Source: JBAXPV01 sp037132075
Lineage (GTDB): Bacteria; Bacteroidota; Bacteroidia; Bacteroidales; CAIXZF01
Assembly (NCBI GenBank): GCA_037132075.1
Contig: JBAXPV010000042.1
Coordinates: 1 to 31,664 of the forward strand
Direction: 5' to 3'
Length of the DNA stretch: 31,664 nucleotides
Shown: piece by piece, positions 16,695 through 24,618 of the stretch
Layout of the letters: every line of letters starts with the position of its first letter
How positions within the stretch are numbered: the stretch's first letter is position 1
Made by a program: the position numbers and the translations under genes
Notes under the pieces: model-generated
What the model saw: only the letters and a program-made list of their open reading frames with translations
Database searches by the model: none
Told to the model about the DNA's origin: nothing

Positions 16695-18188
16695 GTGAAG
16701 GCCCAGGGCGTCCCCTTGGTTATTAAGGAAAGCAGGAATAGCCTGCCGTTAATCATTGGCATTTATGCCCTGGTCGTTTTCTGGACTATCTGGCATCATG
16801 AGCCCTGGCGTGATGAAGCCCAGGTTTGGCTACTTTGCAGAGAACTTAGTCTGGGGAGCCTTTTTCACGAATTACCTTATAATGGACACCCATTTCTTTG
16901 GTACCTGCTGGTTTTTCCATTACCAAAACTTGGCTTACCTTATCTGTCAATGGGAATATTGCATGGCGTGATCATTGTGACCGCAGCCTGGGTTTTCCTG
17001 AAAAGGGCTCCTTTTCCACTTTATTTCAAGATCATGTTTTTGTTTTCCTATTTCATGATTTATGAATATGCAGCGATTGCCAGAAATTATAGCATCTCTG
17101 TTTTGCTGCTTTTCTTGCTGGCCGGATTATACCGCAGCAAGCATGAAAGACCAATATTGTTCGGTTTTCTCATCGCGTTGTTGTGCAATACGAACACACA
17201 TAGCATTTTTGCAGCGGGAGCAATGGGTTTACTATTCCTGATCAGCGTCTATAAACATAAGGCTGACATTACTTCAATGAACAAGCAATGGTTTGGGCTG
17301 GCTATCATGATTGCAGGAGCAGGTTTTGCTTTCTTCAGTCTGCGTGTGCAGGCAGATGGCTGGCAGCCCTGGCTTGAGAACCCTGTCTCCTGGGGAGAAT
17401 CACTTGAAGCGATTGGCAATGCCTTTGTGCCACTATGCCTGACAAACCCAGGGATGACATTGCTTTTCAAACCCTGGTGGGTTAATGTCATGTTTGTCTT
17501 GTTTTTAATAGTCACCTTGTATTCTATTCGAAAAAGTGCTGAAGCAGTGATTTTTTTCAGCCTGGCGACTTTGGGCTTGTTGTATATCCTAACGTTTAGG
17601 TATTCAGGTTATCTAAGACATTATGGACTTATTTTCATGTTTTTGATCGTTGCAATCTGGATTTTTTGGGAGGAAAATATCGGGAATGGAAAAACGCTAA
17701 CAATGAAATTTGATTACCCGCTTTTTTCATTTTTCGTTTTTCGATTACTAAGCATTTTTTTAATCCTTTCATTAGTGATTGGGGCAAAATATGTGGTAAA
17801 AGACCTTCGATATCCGTTTTCAGGTGCAAAAGAGATGGCTGAATATATCCAAAAGAAAAACATCAAAACTGAAATCATTTCAGCCTATAATATATACACC
17901 ATTACAGCTATCTTCCCATATTTACCAGGAGTGTCCTGGTGGGACCCCGGCCTGGAAAGAAGGTGTAATTTCATCCATTGGGATAAGGATTATAGTAAAT
18001 CAAGGATGCTGATGGAAGAAGAATTCATGCAAAGATCGCTCACACAAACAGAAGGTAAACATTCGTATTATATTTTACTGTGCAAGCCATTGCTTGATCC
18101 CCGGAAATATGGGCTTATCCTGGAATATGCAGCCAACAATGCGAACATCACTGGTGATGAGAAATACTATTTATACCGGAATCTATGA
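16695..18188 (+). CDS. GT39/ArnT-like membrane glycosyltransferase
   Basis: Polytopic membrane protein of 497 residues with about ten or eleven hydrophobic helices and a soluble C-terminal tail. The first periplasmic loop has HEPWRDEAQVW (about 35-45), the acidic motif typical of protein mannosyltransferase and ArnT-like GT-C enzymes, which use polyprenyl-phosphate sugars on the outer face of the inner membrane. The start is GTG at 16695; no better ATG precedes the first helix. The stop overlaps the rhomboid start by 4 bp (ATGA). Substrate unknown; the nearby GT2 polyprenyl-phosphate-type enzyme would be a logical donor maker. Confidence 0.8.
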   Translation: MKAQGVPLVIKESRNSLPLIIGIYALVVFWTIWHHEPWRDEAQVWLLCRELSLGSLFHELPYNGHPFLWYLLVFPLPKLGLPYLSMGILHGVIIVTAAWVFLKRAPFPLYFKIMFLFSYFMIYEYAAIARNYSISVLLLFLLAGLYRSKHERPILFGFLIALLCNTNTHSIFAAGAMGLLFLISVYKHKADITSMNKQWFGLAIMIAGAGFAFFSLRVQADGWQPWLENPVSWGESLEAIGNAFVPLCLTNPGMTLLFKPWWVNVMFVLFLIVTLYSIRKSAEAVIFFSLATLGLLYILTFRYSGYLRHYGLIFMFLIVAIWIFWEENIGNGKTLTMKFDYPLFSFFVFRLLSIFLILSLVIGAKYVVKDLRYPFSGAKEMAEYIQKKNIKTEIISAYNIYTITAIFPYLPGVSWWDPGLERRCNFIHWDKDYSKSRMLMEEEFMQRSLTQTEGKHSYYILLCKPLLDPRKYGLILEYAANNANITGDEKYYLYRNL

Positions 18189-18793
18189 TGACCCTGATAA
18201 TAATTATCATAACTAGTATTGTTTCTTTACTAGCGTTAAATCAAAAGGAGGTTTTCCATCAGCTGGCTTTTCATCCATCTGCTATACGATACTCTGGCCA
18301 GCAATACCGTTTTTTCTCTTATGCTTTAATCCATGCCGATTTGATGCATCTGTTTGTGAATATGTTCGTTTTGTATTCATTTGGGAGTGCCACGGAACGT
18401 TATTTTAGCATTATATTTCAGGGGAAAGGGCTGTTTTTCTATTTCCTTCTATACCTGGGCGGAATTATTTTCTCGACACTTCCGTCATACGGAAAACACA
18501 AAGATGACCCATCCTATAGTGCTGTCGGGGCATCAGGTGCGGTAAGTGCAGTTCTTTTCTCAAGCATCATTTTCAATCCACTCAGTTCCATTAGTTTTCT
18601 TTTCCTTCCTTTTCCCATTCCAGCGTTTATTTTTGGCGGGCTTTACCTTGTTTTTTCAGCTTATATGGCTCGGAAAGGGCATGATAACATTGGGCATGAT
18701 GCCCATTTCTGGGGGGCGGTTTTTGGGTTGTTTTTTACGATTGCGTTGAAGCCTGGGTTGGCGCTTATGTTTATTGAAAAGATTGGATTATAG
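18185..18793 (+). CDS. Rhomboid family intramembrane serine protease
   Basis: Six-helix rhomboid protease of 202 residues, the minimal bacterial size. The catalytic Ser117 sits in GASGA and the catalytic His174 in HFWGAVFG, where the helix-packing glycines follow. The helix 2 motif HADLMHLFVN (50-59) with two histidines and an asparagine, which shapes the oxyanion hole, is also intact. It cleaves membrane proteins within or next to their helices; substrates cannot be guessed here. The gene overlaps the GT39-like gene by 4 bp, so the two are co-translated. Confidence 0.93.
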   Translation: MMTLIIIIITSIVSLLALNQKEVFHQLAFHPSAIRYSGQQYRFFSYALIHADLMHLFVNMFVLYSFGSATERYFSIIFQGKGLFFYFLLYLGGIIFSTLPSYGKHKDDPSYSAVGASGAVSAVLFSSIIFNPLSSISFLFLPFPIPAFIFGGLYLVFSAYMARKGHDNIGHDAHFWGAVFGLFFTIALKPGLALMFIEKIGL

Positions 18794-18813
18794 TGAAAAG
18801 TTAAAAACCTTTC

Positions 18814-18821
18814 TACATTTG
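18814..18821 (+). promoter_or_regulatory. Bacteroidota -7 element for the PAP2 gene
   Basis: TACATTTG matches TAnnTTTG. Transcription would start near 18827, about 11 bases before the GTG at 18838. No clear -33 element. Confidence 0.4.
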
Positions 18822-18837
18822 TAATAACTACATTAGC

Positions 18838-19542
18838 GTGCAAAGATTCAAATATCTCTATTTAATCCCGCTTAACATCTGGTGGCTGTTTTTAGCACTG
18901 ATGTTATTGGCTTATGGATATATAGGAAGTTTCCTCGTGATGAATTTCTACCATGCTGATTGGCTTGACCAGCCCATGTTTTTACTGGGATTACTTGGAG
19001 ATTCTTTGTTACTGGGGTCGGTTCTCGTATTAATTCATCGCAGAGACCCTGGCAAGGCGCTCAGTTTTATCCTGGTTTTGGTTGTAAGTGGTGTTTTGGC
19101 CCAGGTATTAAAACAGTTTGTCTTCCCTGAATGGGACAGGCCCCTTAAGATAATTGGAGATGAGCACCTGGTGCATCTTGTCAATAATGTACGATTGATG
19201 CAGCATTCCTTCCCGTCAGGGCATAGTGTAAGTGCCGGGGCGGCATTCACACTGTTGGCATGGATATACAAAGACAAGCCAAAGATATTGTTGCTGAGTC
19301 TTTTTCTTAGCCTTTTAATTCCTTATACACGCGTTTACACAGGGGCACATTTCCCTGGTGATATACTTGCAGGTAGCATAACTGGTACTGTGATGACGAT
19401 TGCCATGATACCATATCTTGAAAAATTCAAACAGTATATTTCTTTGAAACCAGATACTGTAATGAAGAGATTTAGTTTGATATTGACATTGATTGCCGTT
19501 GTTGGAATAATTGTGGTTGTTGTACAGCTTTTGATTCCATGA
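18838..19542 (+). CDS. PAP2 superfamily membrane phosphatase
   Basis: Membrane phosphatase of 234 residues with about six helices. All three acid phosphatase signatures are present: Lys92 to Arg101-Pro102, PSGH at 126-129 and TR...H..GD with Arg165, the nucleophile His171 and Asp175. Such enzymes dephosphorylate lipid phosphates such as undecaprenyl diphosphate or phosphatidate on the outer face of the inner membrane. The start is GTG at 18838, since the first ATG would remove the first helix. It has its own promoter candidate and its end faces the opposite-strand CARDB-like gene with 24 bp between stops. Confidence 0.9.
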   Translation: MQRFKYLYLIPLNIWWLFLALMLLAYGYIGSFLVMNFYHADWLDQPMFLLGLLGDSLLLGSVLVLIHRRDPGKALSFILVLVVSGVLAQVLKQFVFPEWDRPLKIIGDEHLVHLVNNVRLMQHSFPSGHSVSAGAAFTLLAWIYKDKPKILLLSLFLSLLIPYTRVYTGAHFPGDILAGSITGTVMTIAMIPYLEKFKQYISLKPDTVMKRFSLILTLIAVVGIIVVVVQLLIP

Positions 19543-19566
19543 TTTGTCAGGCAACAAGGTGTCATT

Positions 19567-20664
19567 TCACCCTGTCACCAGCAATGTAATCCCTCCGACA
19601 ACTTTGCCTGATTTTTCATCCTTTATCCAAAGGTTCAGAGGAGTAGCTTCACCCGCATTTAAGCCAAGATCAGGAATTTGCAAACTTAATTTGTTGAATT
19701 CCTTGTCAAAGACATTGTTCCAGGTTTTAATTCTCCGTTTTACTATCGGCTTTATTTCCTGATTAAGGGTTTCATGTAAGGCCATTAAAGCTGGAGCTGC
19801 TGCAATAAATGAAGGAGAGATATTTGGTTTTGCCAGTATATTAAATCCATGCATAACTCCCAGATCAAGCCTGGTTACCGGCCCTGTGTTCTTTAGAAAT
19901 TTAAAGCCTTCCGTATTAACTGCTTTGGGTATTACAGTATAATTTGCAAGAATATTTTTTGATAACTGCCGAATTACCTTTCGCTCAGTTTTCAGTACCA
20001 ATGAATAACTAGTGTTTAGTTCATGTATTGCCAGATGTAAATTAAAGTCAATAACACTTGCCTGTTTTACGATGTTCAGGTTTTGCTGACCAAGATGACG
20101 GTCATCAACTGTATTGAAAGCTACGAAATCAAGTGGCAATTCATTAGAAAGGAAGCTGTATGCCCGGGCAAAAAGACATTTATGCCCGGCCATTGTGCCT
20201 GTTGCTGAAAATGGAAAATCTGCGGTAGCGCTGCTGTGAGCATTTACGGCAATTGTTTGAGAGCCCAATAAAGTTGATGCAATAACACTGAACCCAATAG
20301 AAGGATCATCAAGATAAAGTTCCACCATACAGGCATTGCAATTTTGATCGCCGTCATTGTTAACAGTAACCTGAACAGTATAGTTTTCGCTGGTATTGAT
20401 GTCAGTGGTGACTATCCTGACTCCTGCGCTACTGAACAATTCTACGTCAGGACTCAGCCAAAAGACAATTCCGCCGGGAATAGGCCTGGCACCTGAATCA
20501 CCATCAAAGGCCCTTATATAAAGGAAGGTAGTTGCATCAAATGGGGGCTTATCTCCCCTATCCTCTTTACCCATCTTTTCACGGTTCGATTTATCTCCAT
20601 AGACCTTTTTTGCGGAAGCGGCAGCATCTGCCTGCAGTTTTCTGAGGTATTCCTTGTCGTTCAT
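19567..20664 (-). CDS. CARDB-like protein, partner of the phospholipase C-like gene
   Basis: Protein of 365 residues that I do not recognise as a whole. No signal peptide and no helix. Residues 1-45 are charged and helical; about 70-165 have the look of a CARDB or Ig-like beta domain (NYTVQVTVNNDGDQN, VELYLDD, SSATADFPF). The rest is mixed, and the last 30 residues carry another beta motif, LNLWIKDEKSGKVVGG. Its ATG overlaps the stop of the phospholipase C-like gene by 4 bp, so the two are translated together and probably interact. It could be a carrier, chaperone or immunity-like partner; none of these can be shown from sequence. Confidence 0.72.
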   Translation of the reverse strand: MNDKEYLRKLQADAAASAKKVYGDKSNREKMGKEDRGDKPPFDATTFLYIRAFDGDSGARPIPGGIVFWLSPDVELFSSAGVRIVTTDINTSENYTVQVTVNNDGDQNCNACMVELYLDDPSIGFSVIASTLLGSQTIAVNAHSSATADFPFSATGTMAGHKCLFARAYSFLSNELPLDFVAFNTVDDRHLGQQNLNIVKQASVIDFNLHLAIHELNTSYSLVLKTERKVIRQLSKNILANYTVIPKAVNTEGFKFLKNTGPVTRLDLGVMHGFNILAKPNISPSFIAAAPALMALHETLNQEIKPIVKRRIKTWNNVFDKEFNKLSLQIPDLGLNAGEATPLNLWIKDEKSGKVVGGITLLVTG

Positions 20665-22589
20665 AGGTTTTCGGTATTAGGGTCAATGATGTCAGTTACA
20701 ATATTCAGAACAGTTTTACTGGTTTCCATTTCAACATTTGTCTCGTGAAAACTATTTATTGGCTTGTTGATATAGGAGATATCTTTCACCTTTCGGAAAC
20801 ATTTAAATGCATATCCTTTGTCTGAATCCAGGCTAAAATCGGCGATACGACGACCACTGGCTGTCAGAAAATCGGTATACAGCGCATCACTGAAAGCTAT
20901 TGCATTGCCCAAACCTGCCTGTTTTGCCTTATCTCCCAATTGTGTGTATTTAGTATCCAGTTCCACAGGAGTAGGGTGAATTGCACCAGACTCGATAAAA
21001 TTCCGGAAATAGTCATCTCTTTCCCTGTTATATATATTTCTGGGATTATCAATATACCATGATGGAAATTTCCCAAAGTAACTTGATGGAAAGCCGGTGG
21101 CCTTGTCGGGCTCTTTGTTCACAGAAACCGGGAATGGATATACCAGGTGGCTCTCTGACAGGGCGGAGCCGAGTTTAAATTTAAGAGCCGGATAGCAAGC
21201 TGCCAGTGGCAAAGAGTTGGCATTATGTCCGAAAATATCAGGTTCACTTGTTTTAACCATATGCTTGGTCATATAATGTCCTAATTGTGAAACTGGCGGA
21301 AAGGCAAAACCATTAAGGACTAAACCCTGACGCAGGTTTTGATATGCATTATATAAAGCCTCATAGCTTAGTGACAGCAAAAAGCGAATAGGAGCAGCAC
21401 CAAGGGTTGTGACAAGTCCCAATAAAAAGTCTACCAGCGCTGCCGCGAGCAAAAATGGGCCAAGAATGAGTGCGGCAAGGGCTTCGAAGAATCCCCAAAT
21501 GCTAAATCCACCGCTGGAACTGGAACCCATATAATTCAGCACATCACCCGCATTGTCTTTGAATTTCTCCCAACACTCAACAACTTCTGCAGTGAGAGAA
21601 TAAGGTTTTGGTGCTGGCAGTGCCATAGAATTGGTCGCCCCTGTAAACCACTTGAGCCAGAATTTATAAGCAATATCGAGGTCTGACCCCTGGATGTTTT
21701 TGCCGTAAACATTCACGCCATTTTTATAATATACTTTTTGAATTGATTTGAGGATTAAATCTTTCAATCCGGAGGGCAGTTCGTTTGGATTTCCATTAAT
21801 CACGTATTCACTGGCAAGGTTACTGGTGATAAACTCCCTGCCCATATATTGATCAAAGGCCCAGACATCCTGGTGGTTTTCCACAACTTTATGTCGTTGC
21901 CCATGAGTACGATAAGGTCCGCCAGCTACTGCATTGACAAAAGGATGACCAACAACATCAGCAGCATAGTGTGTAAGGTATCCAAGTGCATAAGCCCTTT
22001 CCATTGTACCATGACTTGAATATTTCAGTAAAGCCTCAGTAAACTTACCTGTACGCCTGATATGCATGGCATCAAACCACCACCATTCCGGGTAATCCTG
22101 ACCCTGTTGCTGGGGATGACTCACAAGGCTGAAAAGATCATAAGAAGAGGTGATATACTCTTCGATCTTTGTCATTACAATTGTCTTTATTGCATCGATG
22201 TTATTTTGTACATCACCGGTCAATTGAGCAATTTCAGATAAAGTTGCGGATCGTTCTACAGCGGTATCTGCCAAAGTATCTAGATAAGCAATGGCATCCC
22301 ATAAAGCCTGGGGTACCACTGATTTTATCTTTTCCACGACATCCGCAAGAAACTCCTCAACTTCTCCATAAACTTGAGCCACAGTTTTTATGGCACCGCC
22401 CATTGGCCAGTCGCTCATATTAAAGAAGAGAAAATCAGGGCCCTGGGCTCCAAGATGAAAGGGAGGTGCAAAATCTCCCGATTCCATCTTATTCCAGAAA
22501 TTGGTACTGTTGACATCGGTGTACTTCTGCTTAAGGTACTCATCAAGAAACCTTTTCGCCACGACATGATGAATTGCTGGTCCGGACAT
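20661..22589 (-). CDS. Zinc-dependent phospholipase C-like protein with internal hydrophobic segment
   Basis: Protein of 642 residues with the zinc-dependent phospholipase C fold (PF00882 type) in the first 250 residues. Likely zinc ligands are His7 and His8 (AIHHVVAKRF), Asp52 (LGAQGPDF), His207, Asp211 and His215 in GYLTHYAADVVGHPF, and His233, Glu237, His239 in HKVVENHQD. Unlike classic secreted phospholipases C it has no signal peptide. A long hydrophobic stretch at about 363-406 could form two membrane helices or insert into a target membrane; the C-terminal 230 residues are unassigned. The next gene overlaps by 4 bp. Possible roles are lipid turnover inside the cell or an effector exported without a signal peptide. 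Confidence 0.85.
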   Translation of the reverse strand: MSGPAIHHVVAKRFLDEYLKQKYTDVNSTNFWNKMESGDFAPPFHLGAQGPDFLFFNMSDWPMGGAIKTVAQVYGEVEEFLADVVEKIKSVVPQALWDAIAYLDTLADTAVERSATLSEIAQLTGDVQNNIDAIKTIVMTKIEEYITSSYDLFSLVSHPQQQGQDYPEWWWFDAMHIRRTGKFTEALLKYSSHGTMERAYALGYLTHYAADVVGHPFVNAVAGGPYRTHGQRHKVVENHQDVWAFDQYMGREFITSNLASEYVINGNPNELPSGLKDLILKSIQKVYYKNGVNVYGKNIQGSDLDIAYKFWLKWFTGATNSMALPAPKPYSLTAEVVECWEKFKDNAGDVLNYMGSSSSGGFSIWGFFEALAALILGPFLLAAALVDFLLGLVTTLGAAPIRFLLSLSYEALYNAYQNLRQGLVLNGFAFPPVSQLGHYMTKHMVKTSEPDIFGHNANSLPLAACYPALKFKLGSALSESHLVYPFPVSVNKEPDKATGFPSSYFGKFPSWYIDNPRNIYNRERDDYFRNFIESGAIHPTPVELDTKYTQLGDKAKQAGLGNAIAFSDALYTDFLTASGRRIADFSLDSDKGYAFKCFRKVKDISYINKPINSFHETNVEMETSKTVLNIVTDIIDPNTENL

Positions 22590-22844
22590 ATGATATATAT
22601 TAAAGGTGAATAAAGACCCCGGGGGGGGAAGAATTTCGTAATTATAAAATTGTCTTTAAGTCCTGGCTTGATCATTCCACCAGGTCACCTTCATCAGAGA
22701 GAAAATGATCGCATACCAACACTAGATGAACAGGACTCATCTGTGAGAGAAACCGGGGGGAAAACATATGTAGGTAAGCCAATGTGTAAATGTACTATCT
22801 CAAAAAGGAGAAGTCAAGTTAATTTTTTATAAATTTCATAAAAT

Positions 22845-22852
22845 TATATTTG
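22845..22852 (+). promoter_or_regulatory. Upstream Bacteroidota -7-like element
   Basis: TATATTTG matches TAnnTTTG, 110 bp before the beta-lactamase start. No -33 element is seen, and the AT-rich setting makes chance likely. Confidence 0.25.
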
Positions 22853-22901
22853 TTGGATTAAAAAACAGCAGACCAAATAGAATAAAATCAAGCCTAATCA
22901 C

Positions 22902-22909
22902 TATATTTG
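22902..22909 (+). promoter_or_regulatory. Bacteroidota -7 element for the beta-lactamase gene
   Basis: TATATTTG matches TAnnTTTG, 52 bp upstream of the ATG at 22962, a usual leader length. No good -33 TTG is visible at the expected spacing. Confidence 0.4.
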
Positions 22910-22961
22910 TGTTCGTCAATATCATCTATTGGATTTTGAATCGAAACAAATACGGTAATCA

Positions 22962-23777
22962 ATGCGCTGTTTTATATCTAGGTTTTTCTTTCTCCTTGGG
23001 ATACTGCTTTGCTTTTCAGCCTGTAAGAAAAAGCAATCTGTCGAAATTCGTGGTGATTTCAAAAAGTACTACGACCAATACAATGTTGAAGGATCCTTTG
23101 CACTTTACGATACGAAGAATGATCAATTTATCCTATACAATCCTGCACAATTCAAAGAGCCTTTTATTCCAGCCTCGACCTTTAAGATCTGCAATTCACT
23201 AATTGGATTAGAGACGGGAGTCATCACTGATGAAAATTTCATTATTCAATGGGACGGGACGCATCACCCGAATGAAAACTGGAACTATGACCAGGATCTT
23301 AAGACTTCATTTAAGAATTCCACAGTATGGTATTACCAGGAATTAGCCCGCCGGGTTGATGGGACTTTGATGAAATACTGGCTTGATCAAGCAGATTATG
23401 GGAATGCGGATACGTCCGGGGGCATCGACAGGTTTTGGTTATCAGGAGGATTGCGGATTAGTCCGAAACAACAAATTGATTTCCTGAGAAGGCTACATGA
23501 TGACAGTTTGCCTTTTTCGAAACGTAGCATGGCGATTGTAAGAAAGATCATGATTGCCAGTGATACGCTTGGTGTAGTGCTCAGGGCGAAGACAGGCTGG
23601 GGCTCACAGAACAAGTTGGAAATTGGCTGGTATGTGGGTTATTTTGAAACTAAAGACAATGTCTATTACTTTGCGAATTGTATCCAAACGCCTGATCCAA
23701 ACAACCTGAAATTTGGCCAGGCCAGGATCGAAATACCCTACCAGATTATGAATGAGCTTAAATTATTGAAGAACTAA
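22962..23777 (+). CDS. Class D (OXA-type) beta-lactamase lipoprotein
   Basis: Serine beta-lactamase of 271 residues with a lipoprotein signal ending in CFSAC (Cys21). All class D landmarks are present: STFK at 72-75 with nucleophile Ser72 and the carbamylation lysine Lys75, SxV at 120-122 (STV), YGN at 146-148, the active-site tryptophan in FWL at about 159, and KTG at 210-212. It should open beta-lactam rings in the periplasm, or may relate to the BlaR-type sensor domain, though no sensor helices are present. A 64-residue membrane protein follows after 13 bp. No resistance-island genes surround it, so it is probably a resident chromosomal enzyme; its activity range cannot be predicted. Confidence 0.93.
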   Translation: MRCFISRFFFLLGILLCFSACKKKQSVEIRGDFKKYYDQYNVEGSFALYDTKNDQFILYNPAQFKEPFIPASTFKICNSLIGLETGVITDENFIIQWDGTHHPNENWNYDQDLKTSFKNSTVWYYQELARRVDGTLMKYWLDQADYGNADTSGGIDRFWLSGGLRISPKQQIDFLRRLHDDSLPFSKRSMAIVRKIMIASDTLGVVLRAKTGWGSQNKLEIGWYVGYFETKDNVYYFANCIQTPDPNNLKFGQARIEIPYQIMNELKLLKN

Positions 23778-23790
23778 TTATCAATCTTTA

Positions 23791-23985
23791 ATGACATCTA
23801 AGATGAAAAGATCAAGACGTGTCAATTTGATTTTATTGGTTTTACTTGCGGTTACCGTTGGCAATTATCTTAGAGGGTCCGCGCCCGGAGAACTAAGAAA
23901 CGTAGATTTTGTTTACCTTTTCGCGATTGGTGCTTTGACAGGAATATTAGTTGTCAGGATGCTTAACTTGAGAAAAAAAGAGTAA
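23791..23985 (+). CDS. Small two-helix membrane protein
   Basis: Protein of 64 residues with two hydrophobic segments at about 11-26 and 39-57 and a positively charged tail. It lies 13 bp after the beta-lactamase and 21 bp before the carbonic anhydrase-like gene on the same strand, which supports it as a real gene. An internal ATG at 23803 is a possible start. No function recognised. Confidence 0.6.
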   Translation: MTSKMKRSRRVNLILLVLLAVTVGNYLRGSAPGELRNVDFVYLFAIGALTGILVVRMLNLRKKE

Positions 23986-24006
23986 TTTCATATCAAAGAA
24001 AGAAGC

Positions 24007-24549
24007 ATGACAAGACTTGTAACAATAAAGACGGTTGCAGATATTTTCAAGGAATACCGGGACACACCGATTCAAAGTTTATTGGAATACCATAACTTAG
24101 ACCGTCCACTAATCCCCTATGATAAAGCCCAATTATTAATCGGGATGTGTATGGATAACAGGAAACACTTGCATATCCCTGATAACTTTGCTTTTATCAT
24201 CCGCTCAGGTGGTGCCAATCTTCGTTTCAGCGAATTTAAAGTGTCATACGCCATTGCAGTTGGCCAGATCAGTCACATCGTGCTGATTGGACATAACAAT
24301 TGCGGAATGGTAAATATTAATTCCAGGAAAGATCTATTTATTAAAGGCCTGGTTGAACGAACCGGCTGCGAAAAGGACTGGGCAGAACACCATTTCCATC
24401 AATTTGCCCCATTATTTGAAATCGGAAATGAAATTGATTTTGTGCTGAAAGAAGCTGATCGTATCCGCTCTCGTTACCCAAAAATCAAGGTTGCCCCGAT
24501 GTTTTACCAGGTTGAAGACAACAAACTTTACTTGGTCAGGGGAAGCTAA
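24007..24549 (+). CDS. Beta-carbonic anhydrase-like protein
   Basis: Cytoplasmic protein of 180 residues of the beta-carbonic anhydrase family. The zinc site is visible: Cys48, Asp50 and Arg52 in CMDNR, and His96 and Cys99 in GHNNCG; the SGGA turn is at 67-70. The enzyme interconverts carbon dioxide and bicarbonate. Members of this divergent branch are not all proven to be active. It sits 69 bp upstream of the electron-transfer cluster, and may belong to it or to the preceding beta-lactamase transcript. Its stop codon forms the loop of a perfect 6-bp stem. Confidence 0.85.
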   Translation: MTRLVTIKTVADIFKEYRDTPIQSLLEYHNLDRPLIPYDKAQLLIGMCMDNRKHLHIPDNFAFIIRSGGANLRFSEFKVSYAIAVGQISHIVLIGHNNCGMVNINSRKDLFIKGLVERTGCEKDWAEHHFHQFAPLFEIGNEIDFVLKEADRIRSRYPKIKVAPMFYQVEDNKLYLVRGS

Positions 24550-24555
24550 GCTTCC
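24541..24555 (+). other. Hairpin with the stop codon as loop
   Basis: GGAAGC, TAA and GCTTCC form a 6-bp stem whose 3-base loop is the stop codon of the carbonic anhydrase-like gene. No T-run follows, so it is not a standard intrinsic terminator, but it could attenuate or protect the transcript at the boundary to the cytochrome genes. Confidence 0.35.
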
Positions 24556-24618
24556 GCTAAGACTCTCTCAATTATATCCCTAAATTCAGGGCTGGTCCCA
24601 GAATAATGTTTATTTTAG

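Larger units (their letters stand above)
22590..22961. other. Divergent intergenic region with homopolymeric G tracts
   Basis: No convincing gene in 372 bp. It separates the minus-strand phospholipase C-like gene from the plus-strand beta-lactamase gene. It holds CCCC followed by eight Gs (22617-22628), a second run of six Gs (22755-22760), an AT-rich stretch at 22819-22900, and two TAnnTTTG elements pointing to the beta-lactamase. I see no clear promoter for the minus-strand gene. Confidence 0.6.

Noticed and set aside
22650..22961. Small open frames in the spacer before the beta-lactamase
   Set aside because: They lack coding character, family features and start signals; the region fits a regulatory spacer.
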